NCBI RefSeq assembly: GCF_015751905.1
Contig: NZ_JADOUF010000001.1
Span: 8,431,501 to 8,495,500 of the forward strand
Length of the DNA: 64,000 nt
From: Longispora fulva
Lineage (GTDB): Bacteria > Actinomycetota > Actinomycetes > Mycobacteriales > Micromonosporaceae
Reading direction: 5' to 3'
Positions 35,367 through 45,100 of the stretch are shown here, piece after piece. The position numbers and the translations under genes are program-made. How positions within the stretch are numbered: position 1 is the stretch's first letter; every line of letters begins with the position of its first letter. The notes under the pieces are model-generated. The model worked only from the letters and a program-made list of their open reading frames with translations. It did not search any database and was not told the DNA's origin.

Positions 35367-36956
35367 ATGTCCGCCACCCACGAGGTGACCAACCAGGTCC
35401 CGCCGCTCGTCGGCCGCGACCTCGCCGCCGACCCGGCCCTGCTGGAGGGCGTCGCCCGGGAGGGGGCCGACTGGTCCGTCGCCGACCTGCGCGAGCTGGG
35501 CGTCCTGGCCGGCAGCGCGCACGCCCGGGAGCTGGGCCGCCTGGCCAACGAGCACGAGCCGGTGCTGCGCACCCACGACCGGTACGGGCACCGGATCGAC
35601 GAGGTCGAGTTCCACCCCGCCTGGCACGAGCTGATGACCACGGCGGTGTCCCGCGGCCTGCACGCCGCGCCGTGGGCCGACGACCGCAAGGGCGCGCACG
35701 TCGCCCGCGCCGCCCAGTTCTACGTCTGGGGCCAGGTCGAGGCCGGCCACTCCTGTCCGATCTCCATGACCTACGCCGTGGTGCCGGCCCTGCGCCGCAA
35801 TCCGGAGCTGGCCGCCCGGTTCGAGCCGCTGCTGACCTCCACCACCTACGACTTCGGGCTGCGGCCCCCGGAGACCAAGCGCGGGCTGATCGCCGGCATG
35901 TCCATGACCGAGAAGCAGGGCGGCTCGGACGTGCGGGCCAACACCACCACCGCGACCCCGCAGCCGGACGGGTCCTACCGGCTGACCGGGCACAAGTGGT
36001 TCACCTCCGCGCCGATGTCCGACCTGTTCCTCGTGCTCGCCCAGGCCCCGGCCGGGCTGTCGTGCCTCCTGCTGCCCCGGGTGCTGCCCGACGGCGCGCT
36101 CAACCCGATGCGGCTGGTCCGGCTCAAGGACAAGCTCGGCAACCGGTCCAACGCGTCGGCGGAGGTGGAGTACGAGAACGCGACCGCCTGGCTCGTCGGG
36201 GACGAGGGCGACGGGGTGCGCACCATCATCGAGATGGTCAACATGACCCGGCTGGACTGCGTGCTCGGCGCGGCCAGCGGGATGCGGACCGGGGTGCGGG
36301 AGGCGGCGCACCACGCGACGTACCGGACGGCGTTCGGGAAGGCGCTGCGCGACCAGCCGCTGATGCGCAACGTCCTCGCCGACCTGGCCCTCGAATCCGA
36401 GGCGGCCACCACCGTGGCGCTGCGGCTGGCCGGAGCCAAGGACCGGGGCGAGGACGACTTCCGCCGCCTTGCCCTGGCCGTGACGAAGTACTGGGTGTGC
36501 AAGCGCGGCCCCGCGCACGCCGCCGAGGCCCTGGAATGCCTGGGCGGCAACGGGTACGTCGAGGAGTCCGGCATGCCCCGGCTCTACCGCGAGGCCCCGC
36601 TGGTCTCCATCTGGGAGGGCTCGGGCAACGTGGCGGCCCTCGACGCGCTGCGGGCCATGCGCCGGCCGGAGACCGTCGCGGCGTTCCAGGCCGAGCTGGG
36701 CCTAGCCGTCGGCGCTGACCGGCACTACGACGCGGCGCTGCGCACCCTGGCGCTGGCTGACGCCACCGAGGTCGGGGCGCGGCGGCTCGTCGAGCGGCTC
36801 GCGCTGCTGTTGCAGGCGTCGCTGCTGATCCGGCACGCGCCGCCGGCCGTGGCGGACGCGTTCTGCGCCTCGCGGCTGGGCGGGGACTGGGGGGTGGCGT
36901 TCGGGACGCTGCCGGGCGGGGCGGACCTGGACGGGATCCTCGACCGGCTGGGCTGA
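35367..36956 (+). CDS. aidB: Acyl-CoA dehydrogenase, AidB-like
   Basis: The 529-residue flavoprotein follows the AidB layout. An N-terminal extension (VGRDLAADPALLEGVAREGA) leads to a middle domain with GMSMTEKQGGSDVRANTT and HKWFTSAPMSDLFLV and a C-terminal helical bundle with GGNGYVEESGMPRLYREAP and SIWEGSGNV. E. coli AidB binds DNA and is induced in the adaptive response to alkylation; most actinomycete homologues have no proven substrate. AGGAGG lies six bases before the ATG. Likely monocistronic. Confidence 0.9.
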   Translation: MSATHEVTNQVPPLVGRDLAADPALLEGVAREGADWSVADLRELGVLAGSAHARELGRLANEHEPVLRTHDRYGHRIDEVEFHPAWHELMTTAVSRGLHAAPWADDRKGAHVARAAQFYVWGQVEAGHSCPISMTYAVVPALRRNPELAARFEPLLTSTTYDFGLRPPETKRGLIAGMSMTEKQGGSDVRANTTTATPQPDGSYRLTGHKWFTSAPMSDLFLVLAQAPAGLSCLLLPRVLPDGALNPMRLVRLKDKLGNRSNASAEVEYENATAWLVGDEGDGVRTIIEMVNMTRLDCVLGAASGMRTGVREAAHHATYRTAFGKALRDQPLMRNVLADLALESEAATTVALRLAGAKDRGEDDFRRLALAVTKYWVCKRGPAHAAEALECLGGNGYVEESGMPRLYREAPLVSIWEGSGNVAALDALRAMRRPETVAAFQAELGLAVGADRHYDAALRTLALADATEVGARRLVERLALLLQASLLIRHAPPAVADAFCASRLGGDWGVAFGTLPGGADLDGILDRLG

Positions 36957-37078
36957 GAAGCGCACCCCGGGGACCGCCGCGCGCCGGGTCAGGTGTCGCC
37001 GTAACGGTCTGATCGTGCTCTGTGGTCTTCGGCGAATATCGATCGACTCCGGTCGGCCGGGCGGGTCACGATGGGGCG

Positions 37079-37870
37079 ATGCTGAGACCCGACGTCCTCG
37101 ACTACTACAACCGCGGCGGCGAACACGGCCGGCTGACGGCCGGCACCGGCCTGCTGGAGTACCTGCGCACCTGGGACATCCTGGAGCGCACCCTGCCGGC
37201 CACCCCGTGCGACATCCTCGACGTCGGCGGCGCGACCGGGGTCTACGCCGCCCCGCTCACCGCCGCCGGCCACAGGGTGCACGTCATCGACCCGGTTCCC
37301 TCGCATGTGGACGCCGCCGGCCGGCTTCCCGGCGTGACGGCGACGCTCGGGGACGCCCGCGCCCTGGACGTGCCCGACGCGAGCGTCGACGCGGTGCTGC
37401 TGTTCGGGCCGCTCTACCACCTGACCGAGCGGGCCGACCGGGTCCGGGCGTGGGCGGAGGCACGCCGGGTGCTGCGGCCGGGCGGGGTGGTGCTCGGGGC
37501 GACGATCGGCCGGTTCGCGTCCCTGTTCGACGGGTTCGTCAAGGGGTACGCGGCGGATCCGTTCTTCGTCGGCCTGGTCCGTGACGTGCTGACCACCGGG
37601 GTGCACGGCGGCGGCCCGTACTTCACCACGGCCTACTTCCACCATCCCGACGAGCCGCCCGCCGAGGCCCGCGACGCCGGCCTGGCCGTGCGCCGGGTGG
37701 TGTGTGTGGAGAGTGCACTGTGGATGGCGGGCCGGCTTCGCGAGGTGCTGGAAGACGCCGACCAGCGCGGACTCATGCTGGAGCTGCTCCGGGAGGTCGA
37801 GGGCGACCCGAGCATGCTCGGGACGAGTAGCCATTTGATCACTGTGGCGGGTCTCTTAACGGACTCTTAA
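37079..37870 (+). CDS. Class I SAM-dependent methyltransferase
   Basis: The 263-residue enzyme has motif I DILDVGGATGVYAAPL, post-I VHVIDPVPSHVDAAG, motif II ASVDAVLLFGPLYHLTERA and motif III RVLRPGGVVLGATIG, all canonical for Methyltransf_11/25. The region after 180 (YFTTAYFHHPDE) is helical and may bind the acceptor. The start at 37079 follows GGGG; an upstream in-frame ATG at 37022 is less likely. Its stop lies inside the AT-rich control region of the next gene. Confidence 0.88.
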   Translation: MLRPDVLDYYNRGGEHGRLTAGTGLLEYLRTWDILERTLPATPCDILDVGGATGVYAAPLTAAGHRVHVIDPVPSHVDAAGRLPGVTATLGDARALDVPDASVDAVLLFGPLYHLTERADRVRAWAEARRVLRPGGVVLGATIGRFASLFDGFVKGYAADPFFVGLVRDVLTTGVHGGGPYFTTAYFHHPDEPPAEARDAGLAVRRVVCVESALWMAGRLREVLEDADQRGLMLELLREVEGDPSMLGTSSHLITVAGLLTDS

Positions 37871-37893
37871 GCTCAATGCCTTTTCTTCTTAAG
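37853..37893 (+). promoter_or_regulatory. CTCTTAA repeats upstream of subtilase gene
   Basis: CTCTTAA occurs at 37853-37859 and 37864-37870, one helical turn (11 bp) apart. A further CTTAAG lies at 37888-37893, all within an AT-rich run that overlaps the end of the methyltransferase gene. The group lies 50-90 bp before the TTG start of the subtilase and probably contains its promoter and an operator. Confidence 0.4.
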
Positions 37894-37941
37894 TAAGACT
37901 TTGGCTAAGTTGCGTCACCCCCTAGTCAGTCGGAGGACGCA

Positions 37942-39702
<1,761 letters not shown>

Positions 39703-39709
39703 CAGGCCT

Positions 39710-39826
39710 GTGCCCCGGATCTCCACCCCTCAGGAGATCCGGGGCACCGCTCGCGCTTTCAGAGGGGGAGTGACCCTGCTGGGAGGCTCTGGACACTCCT
39801 CCTCTGAAAGCCTCAAACCTTTTTCG
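39710..39826 (+). terminator. Double hairpin with T-run after subtilase gene
   Basis: The first stem is a perfect 15 bp: 39710-39724 pairs with 39733-39747. The second stem 39755-39772 pairs with 39794-39811 over 18 positions with a single G-T wobble. It is followed by an A-rich then T-rich stretch (AACCTTTTT). It serves the convergent end of the subtilase and acetyltransferase genes. Confidence 0.88.
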
Positions 39827-39832
39827 GGTACG

Positions 39833-40381
39833 TCACGCCCGCCACTCGCGGGCCAGCAGGGACCAGATCTCGTCGTCCTGCCGGGTGCCGCCTTCCCCGG
39901 CCGCGTTCACCTCGCGCAGCACCCCGTCCCGCCGCATCCCGAGCCGCTTGGCCACACCGATGCTGCGCTCGTTGCCGGCGATGGTGCGCCACTCGACCCG
40001 GCTCAGCCCGCGCACCCCGAACGTCCAGTCCAGCAGGTGGCCCATCGCGCGCGTCACCAGGCCGTGCCCGACCGCCGCGGGCTCCAGCCAGCAGCCGGCC
40101 TCGGCCACGCCCGCCGCCGGGTCGAAGGACACGAACAGGATGCCGCCCACCAGGGTGCCGTCCAGCCAGATCCCCCAGATCCCGCCGGCGTCGGCGGCGT
40201 GCTTGTCGGCGTACCGGCGCAGCACCGTGCGGGCCGAGTCCAGGTCCGTGGCCACGAAGGCCCGGCCGACCCACGGCGAGATGTAGTCGCGGCACCGGTC
40301 GAGGTTCGCCAGGAACTCCCCGGCCCGCCAGACGTCCAGGGGGCGGAGTTCGGCGCGGTCACCGAGTGGCAGGGAGAACAT
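39833..40381 (-). CDS. GNAT acetyltransferase, RimJ/RimL type
   Basis: The 182-residue protein has the RimJ/L layout: LRPLDVWRAGEFLANLDRCR at the start, GGILFVSFDPAAGVAEAGCW, the motif-A region GLVTRAMGHLLDWTFG and ERSIGVAKRLGMRRDGVLRE. It probably acetylates an N-terminal amine or a small amine. AGGAGG precedes the ATG at 40381. The 49 bp between it and the divergent TetR gene contain an operator-like palindrome, so it is the presumed TetR target. Confidence 0.88.
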   Translation of the reverse strand: MFSLPLGDRAELRPLDVWRAGEFLANLDRCRDYISPWVGRAFVATDLDSARTVLRRYADKHAADAGGIWGIWLDGTLVGGILFVSFDPAAGVAEAGCWLEPAAVGHGLVTRAMGHLLDWTFGVRGLSRVEWRTIAGNERSIGVAKRLGMRRDGVLREVNAAGEGGTRQDDEIWSLLAREWRA

Positions 40382-40400
40382 GGGCGGCCTCCTACGTACA

Positions 40401-40424
40401 TAACGAATGTTCGGTAGGTACGCT
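40401..40424 (+). promoter_or_regulatory. TetR operator and leaderless promoter candidate
   Basis: An imperfect palindrome around CGAATGTTCG (40404-40413, within TAACGAATGTTCGGTA) lies in the 49-bp gap between the divergent GNAT and TetR genes. TACGCT at 40419-40424 would place the TetR transcription start at or near its ATG (40431). Both promoters would be covered by one operator. Confidence 0.5.
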
Positions 40425-40430
40425 AACACG

Positions 40431-41027
40431 ATGCCACCCGCCCGTGGGGACCACGAAGCCCGCCGCCGCGACGTCTCCGAGGCCGTCTGGCGGGTCCTCG
40501 CCCGGCACGGCTTCGGCGGCCTGACCCTGCGCGCCGTCGCCACGGAGATGGACGCCTCCACCGGCCTGCTCGTGCACTACTTCCCGAACAAGCGCGCGCT
40601 GGTCGCCCACGCGCTCGGCGTGCTGTTCGAGCGCACCGAGACCCGCGACCGGCTCGAACCGCCCGCCGCCGGCCTGGCCGCGCTCCGGACGGGCCTGTGC
40701 GACATCCTGCCCCTGACCGGGGACGAGCCGGCCATGAGCAGGATCTGGGTCGGCTCGTGGGACGTCGCGCTGTCCGACCCGGAGCTGGGCGCCGAACAGG
40801 CCCGACGGTACGCGCTGTCGCGGGACCGGCTCCGGGTGCACGTCGAGGCGGCCCAGCTGCGCGGGGAACTGCCGGCGGGAAAGGACCCGGACGCCGTGGC
40901 GGCCGCGGCCCAGTCGTTCGCGCTGGGCGTCGTGGTGCAGGCGCTGCTGGATCCGGCGGCGTTCCCGGAGGAGCGTCAGCTGGCCCTCCTCGACGACTTC
41001 CTCGCCGGCCTGGCGTGCGCCCCCTGA
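40431..41027 (+). CDS. TetR-family transcriptional regulator
   Basis: The 198-residue repressor has an N-terminal TetR helix-turn-helix (FGGLTLRAVATEMDASTGLL followed by VHYFPNKRALVAHAL) and a helical ligand-binding domain without further recognisable motif. The C-terminal region (SFALGVVVQALLDP) resembles the TetR_C_6/BetI-like class. It is divergent from the GNAT gene and convergent with the PLP lyase, and likely controls itself and the acetyltransferase. Confidence 0.9.
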   Translation: MPPARGDHEARRRDVSEAVWRVLARHGFGGLTLRAVATEMDASTGLLVHYFPNKRALVAHALGVLFERTETRDRLEPPAAGLAALRTGLCDILPLTGDEPAMSRIWVGSWDVALSDPELGAEQARRYALSRDRLRVHVEAAQLRGELPAGKDPDAVAAAAQSFALGVVVQALLDPAAFPEERQLALLDDFLAGLACAP

Positions 41028-41037
41028 CGGCGGGGCG

Positions 41038-42111
41038 TCAGGACAGGCGGGACAGCAGTGCCTTCACCCCGGCCGTCACGTCCTCGGCCGTCCACTCCAG
41101 CGCCGGCCCGGCCACGGTCATCTCCGTCATCGACCACCCGGGCGTCCCGGCGTCCCACAGGAACCCCAGCACCCACTCCCCGGTCTCCTCCGCGTGCGCC
41201 AACGCCGCCGCGTTGACCACCTCCGCCGGGTAGGGCAGCCACACCTGGAACTGGTGCGTGTGCGGCACGGCCGGGTGCACGGTCACGTGTGCGGCGAGCG
41301 CCCCGGCGACCACCTTCGCGTGCGCCACGTACTCCTCCAGCCGGGGGAGTTCCGCGTCCAATCCGACCAGCGCGGACAGTGCGGCCGGCCACTGCTGGAA
41401 CAGGTTGCCGCCGTACCGGTGCCGCCACGCCCTGGCCTCCGCCACGAACCCGGCCGAACCGGTCAGCGCCGCGCCGGAGATGCCGCCGAGGGTCTTGTAG
41501 AAGGAGACGTACACCGAGTCGGCGAGCGCGGCGATCTCCGCCAGGCCGTGGCCCAGCTGCACCGTCGACTCCCACAACCGGGCCCCGTCGAGGTGCACCC
41601 GCGCGCCCCGGTCCCGGGCGGCGGCGACCGTCGCGGTCAGCTCGTCCCAGGTCGGGAGCAGGAAACCGGGATCGCGCAGCGGCAGCTCCAGCATCAGGGT
41701 GTCGAAGGGCTCGCACGCCGCGATCTCCTCCGGCGTGGGCAGCCGGGGCGCCCGGGTCGGCCACACGGCCCGCAGCCCGGACAGGGTCGAATAGGCGTGC
41801 CGTTCGTGCACCTCGGGGTGCGACTGCGGGTGCAGGGCCACGGTCGTGCCGTGGATGCGCAGCGCCGCCTGCTGGGCCATGGTCCCGGTCGGGAAGAACA
41901 GCGCGGCCTCCGCGCCGAGCAGGTCGGCGACCCGGGTCTCGAGGGCCGCGACCGGGCCGCCGTCGCCGTACATGTCGCCGAGGCCGCCGGCCGCCGGGTG
42001 CGCCGCGAGCTGGGCCAGCCGGTCGGCGGGGGAGGGCATCGGGCTGCCGTTGAGCCGGCGCGCGCAGCTCCGGACGATCCTGGTACGGCGTTCCACCTCG
42101 GTCTCGGTCAT
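41038..42111 (-). CDS. PLP-dependent beta-eliminating lyase / threonine aldolase-like
   Basis: The 357-residue fold-type I enzyme has GGLGDMYGDGGPVAALETRV, FFPTGTMAQQAALRIHG, VHLDGARLWES and the PLP lysine in VYVSFYKTLGGISGAA. It belongs to the threonine-aldolase/tyrosine phenol-lyase superfamily but differs from ltaE in its N-terminus (ARRLNGSPMPSPADRLAQ), pointing to a different substrate. The ATG at 42111 is the chosen start; 42156 is possible. It is divergent from the small GNAT gene. Confidence 0.87.
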   Translation of the reverse strand: MTETEVERRTRIVRSCARRLNGSPMPSPADRLAQLAAHPAAGGLGDMYGDGGPVAALETRVADLLGAEAALFFPTGTMAQQAALRIHGTTVALHPQSHPEVHERHAYSTLSGLRAVWPTRAPRLPTPEEIAACEPFDTLMLELPLRDPGFLLPTWDELTATVAAARDRGARVHLDGARLWESTVQLGHGLAEIAALADSVYVSFYKTLGGISGAALTGSAGFVAEARAWRHRYGGNLFQQWPAALSALVGLDAELPRLEEYVAHAKVVAGALAAHVTVHPAVPHTHQFQVWLPYPAEVVNAAALAHAEETGEWVLGFLWDAGTPGWSMTEMTVAGPALEWTAEDVTAGVKALLSRLS

Positions 42112-42164
42112 CCGTCGATCCTGCCACGGGAAAACCACTGGCACGACCCGCGACAATCGACGAC

Positions 42165-42596
42165 ATGATCGCGTACTCCACGGACGTCTCCGTCCTCGAC
42201 GCCACCCGCCTGACCGGCTTCTTCGTCGGCTGGCCGGCGGCGCCCACCGCCGAGCGGCATCTCGCAGCGCTCCGGGGCAGCCACCGGGTGGTCCTCGCCC
42301 TCGACGGCGACCGGGTCGTCGGGTTCGTCAACCTGATCAGCGACGGGGTGCTCACCGGGTTCGTGCCGTGGCTGGAGGTGCTGCCGGAGTACCAGAAGCG
42401 GGGGATCGGCGCGGAACTCGTCCGCCGGATCCTCGCCGAGGCCGGCCACCTCTACTCGGTGGACCTGGTCTGCGACCCGGACGTGAAGCCGTTCTACGAC
42501 CGCCTCGGCCTGTTCGAGCTGGTCGGCATGGGCGTCCGCAACCGCGCGGTGCTGACCGGAGGCCCCGGCGCGGGCGAGTCCAAAGGTTTGGTCTAA
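42165..42596 (+). CDS. Small GNAT-family acetyltransferase
   Basis: The 143-residue protein shows the short GNAT core: VVLALDGDRVVGFVNLISDG, WLEVLPEYQKRGIGAELVRR (acetyl-CoA-binding motif A) and VKPFYDRLGLFELVGMG (motif B). This matches the compact aminoglycoside/histone-like GNAT group, length 140-150. It lies 53 bp from the divergent PLP lyase and ends at the nested hairpin element B, so it is probably a single-gene transcript. Confidence 0.88.
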   Translation: MIAYSTDVSVLDATRLTGFFVGWPAAPTAERHLAALRGSHRVVLALDGDRVVGFVNLISDGVLTGFVPWLEVLPEYQKRGIGAELVRRILAEAGHLYSVDLVCDPDVKPFYDRLGLFELVGMGVRNRAVLTGGPGAGESKGLV

Positions 42597-42603
42597 CCCT
42601 GGT

Positions 42604-42704
42604 GGCCCGCTGAGGGCGGCGCTGGCAAGCGAAAGGCCTGACCGCCAGGGCAGCGCCCTGCGGTCGGGACATTCGCGCAGTCCAGCGTCGTCCTCAGCGG
42701 GTCC
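42604..42704. terminator. Nested double hairpin between convergent genes (element B)
   Basis: The outer stem pairs CCCGCTGAGG (42606-42615) with CCTCAGCGGG (42692-42701), and CGGCGCTGG (42617-42625) with CCAGCGTCG (42682-42690) with a G-T wobble. The inner stem pairs 42640-42651 with 42655-42665 with one bulged C at 42646 and a three-base loop. The layout and short words (TGGCCC, AGGGCGG, GCGAA, CGTCGT, AGCGGG) match element A at 28584-28683. Confidence 0.78.
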
Positions 42705-42757
42705 AAACGGACACGGGGAGGGGGCGCCGCGGGCCGGCGGCGCCCCCTCCCCGCGGT

Positions 42758-43408
42758 CTACTTCGCCGCGTGCACCGCGATGTTGAACGCGCCGACACCC
42801 AGCGCGCCGTACAGCGACAGCCACAATGGCAGGTACATCTCCATCCCGCGCGCCGCCCGGATCCCGCCCAGGTCCAGCACCCGGGCCTCCGGCCAGCCGA
42901 ACTCGCCCAGCAGCCCCCGGGTGATCTCCTTCGCTCCGGCGTCCTCGCCGGCGACGAACACCACGTGGTCGCCGGGCACGGTGTCCGGCCGGACCATCAC
43001 CGACGCGGTCACGGTGTTCAGCGACTTGACGACCTTCGTCGCCGGGTACGCCGCCTGGATCCGCTCCGCCAGGCTGTCGGTGTTGGCCACGGTCAGGGTC
43101 GGCGGCATCCCGGCGGAGAAGTCCAGCGGGTTGGTCACGTCGATCAGGACCTTGCCTGCGAGGTTGGCCTCGCCGGCCGCCGCCAGGGCGTCGAGCGCGC
43201 CCGCGCCGTTCGTGCAGTTGATCACGAGCGCGCCGAACGCCGCGGCCTCGGCGAACGTGCCGGCCCGCCCGTGGTGTGCCGCAGCCCAGGCGGTGGCGTT
43301 CTCGTTGCCCGCCTGGCGTGCGCCCATGGTGACGGAATGGCCCAGCTCGACGAGTCTGCTGGCGATGGTCTGCCCGACGGTGCCGGTGCCCAGTACCCCG
43401 ATGTTCAT
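42758..43408 (-). CDS. NADPH-dependent F420 reductase-like oxidoreductase
   Basis: The 216-residue protein has a Rossmann NADP-binding start (MNIGVLGTGTVGQTIASRL), GAR in VTMGARQAGNENA, VLIDVTNPLD and KVVKSLNTVTASVM, all typical of coenzyme F420-dependent NADP oxidoreductases (F420:NADP family). It begins ten bases after egtD ends, so it is probably the last gene of the ergothioneine operon. The link may reflect redox cofactor supply, or it may be chance. Confidence 0.88.
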   Translation of the reverse strand: MNIGVLGTGTVGQTIASRLVELGHSVTMGARQAGNENATAWAAAHHGRAGTFAEAAAFGALVINCTNGAGALDALAAAGEANLAGKVLIDVTNPLDFSAGMPPTLTVANTDSLAERIQAAYPATKVVKSLNTVTASVMVRPDTVPGDHVVFVAGEDAGAKEITRGLLGEFGWPEARVLDLGGIRAARGMEMYLPLWLSLYGALGVGAFNIAVHAAK

Positions 43409-43418
43409 GATCTTGATC

Positions 43419-44369
43419 TTACGACGCGACGGCGAGGGTCAGGCCGAAAAGGTCGTCCGGGTCGGTCCACCAGCGCAGCGGTTCGAATCCGGCGGCCCGC
43501 AGTTCGGTCGCCACACCCTCCTCGCGGAACTTCGCCGACACCTCGGTGTGCAGCTCCTCCTTGGCGGCGAACTCCACGGTCAGGTCGAGTCGCTGCAGGT
43601 GGACCCGCATGTCGCGCTCGGCCCGCAGCCGCATCTCGATCCACTCGTGCTCGGCGTCCCAGTGCGCGACGTGCGCGAAGGAGTCCACGTCGAAGTCCGC
43701 GCCCAGCTCCCGGTTGAGCACCAGCAGCACGTTCTTGTTGAACTCGGCGGTCACCCCGGCCGCGTCGTCGTAGGCCCGGACCAGCGTGCCCGGGTCCTTG
43801 ACCAGGTCGGTGCCCAGCAGCAGCCACTCGCCCGGCTCCAGGGCCCCGCGCAGCTCGGCGTAGAACCGGGCCCGCTCCTCGGGGATCAGGTTGCCGATCG
43901 TGCCGCCCAGGAACGCCACCAGCCGTGACTCGGCCCTCGGGATCCGCTCCAGGTGCCGGTTGAAGTCGGCGACCAGGGCATGGACCCTCATGTTCGGGTA
44001 CTCCGCGTGCACGGCCACCGCCGCCGCCTTCAACGCGCTCACCGACACGTCCAGCGGCATGAACAGCGCCGGACTGAGCGCGTCGAGCAGCAGCCGGGTC
44101 TTGTCCGAGGAGCCGGAACCGAGCTCCACCAGGGTCCGCGCGCCGGTCAGCTCCGCGATCTCGTGCGCCCGCTCGGTGAGGATGGCCCGCTCGGTGCGGG
44201 TCGGGTAGTACTCGTCGAGCTGGGTGATCTCCTCGAACAGGTCACTGCCCCGGGCGTCGTAGAACCAGCGGGGCGACAGCCACTTCGGGGTGGCCGTCAG
44301 GCCGGCCGACGCGTCCGCGCGCAGCTGTTTGGCCAGGTCGGTGTGGTCGAGGTAGATGTCGAGTTCCAT
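43419..44369 (-). CDS. egtD: L-histidine N(alpha)-methyltransferase EgtD
   Basis: The 316-residue enzyme trimethylates histidine to hercynine, the second step after substrate supply in ergothioneine synthesis. Visible family features are WLSPRWFYDARGSDLFEEIT, YYPTRTERAIL, ARTLVELGSGSSDKTRLLLD (SAM motif), FLGGTIGNL and LLLGTDLVKDPGTL, and the C-terminal EWIEMRL. Start and stop overlap egtC by one base (TGATG). The length matches mycobacterial EgtD (321). Confidence 0.95.
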   Translation of the reverse strand: MELDIYLDHTDLAKQLRADASAGLTATPKWLSPRWFYDARGSDLFEEITQLDEYYPTRTERAILTERAHEIAELTGARTLVELGSGSSDKTRLLLDALSPALFMPLDVSVSALKAAAVAVHAEYPNMRVHALVADFNRHLERIPRAESRLVAFLGGTIGNLIPEERARFYAELRGALEPGEWLLLGTDLVKDPGTLVRAYDDAAGVTAEFNKNVLLVLNRELGADFDVDSFAHVAHWDAEHEWIEMRLRAERDMRVHLQRLDLTVEFAAKEELHTEVSAKFREEGVATELRAAGFEPLRWWTDPDDLFGLTLAVAS

Positions 44370-45097
44370 CAGATGGCCTCCGTGGTCGTACCGGTCCGGG
44401 TCACGGTCACGATCCGGTGATCGTCCACCGCCGCCCAGTCGCCGGAGGTGTCGAACGGTTCGGACGCCACGGTCCCGGGGCGGGTCCACAGCGAGTGTCC
44501 GCAGGTACTGGCCACGATCGTCTCCCCATCGGTCAGCAGTAGGTTGAGCCTGGCGGTCGGGGCCGCCTCGTACACCTCGGTGACGGTCTCCGCGACCGCC
44601 TTCACCGGGGACATTCCGGACCGCAGCCGGTCGCGGACCAGCGCCCACAGGAGCGCGGAGTCCGTCGGAGCCTCCAGCTGGATCAGGTCGAGCACGGGCA
44701 GCCGGGCGGCGACGTCGGCGACGACCTCCGGCCAGCCCCGGACCACGCCGTTGTGGCTGAACAGCCACTGGTCCTCCGTGAACGGGGCGCACGCCGTCTC
44801 CACCACCGGCATCCGGGGCGTGGCCGCCCGCACCGCGCCGACGATCGCGCCGGACCGGATCGACCGGGCCAGGGAGGAGAAGTTGGTGTCGCCCCAGATC
44901 GGCACCGCGCGCCGGTAGCGCACCGGGGGCGCGCCGTCGCCCGGATACCAGCCGACGCCGAAGCCGTCCACGTTGATCGTGCCGCCGCCCCGCATGTCGC
45001 GTGGAGCCCAGGACTGGTGCCGGAGCGAGTGCTCCGGGTCGAGCAGCAACTCGGCCAGGGTGACCGGTTCTCCGACGTACGCCAGGTGACGGCACAT
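44369..45097 (-). CDS. egtC: Gamma-glutamyl-hercynylcysteine sulfoxide hydrolase EgtC
   Basis: The 242-residue Ntn amidohydrolase begins MCRHLAYVGEPVTLAELLLD, exposing Cys2 as the nucleophile. It carries the class II glutamine amidotransferase-like motifs SWAPRDMRGGGTINVDGFGV, GAIVGAVRAATP and FSHNGVVRGW. It removes the glutamyl group from the EgtB product. It lies three bases after egtB and overlaps egtD, giving the order egtB-egtC-egtD. Confidence 0.95.
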   Translation of the reverse strand: MCRHLAYVGEPVTLAELLLDPEHSLRHQSWAPRDMRGGGTINVDGFGVGWYPGDGAPPVRYRRAVPIWGDTNFSSLARSIRSGAIVGAVRAATPRMPVVETACAPFTEDQWLFSHNGVVRGWPEVVADVAARLPVLDLIQLEAPTDSALLWALVRDRLRSGMSPVKAVAETVTEVYEAAPTARLNLLLTDGETIVASTCGHSLWTRPGTVASEPFDTSGDWAAVDDHRIVTVTRTGTTTEAI

Positions 45098-45100
45098 GTG

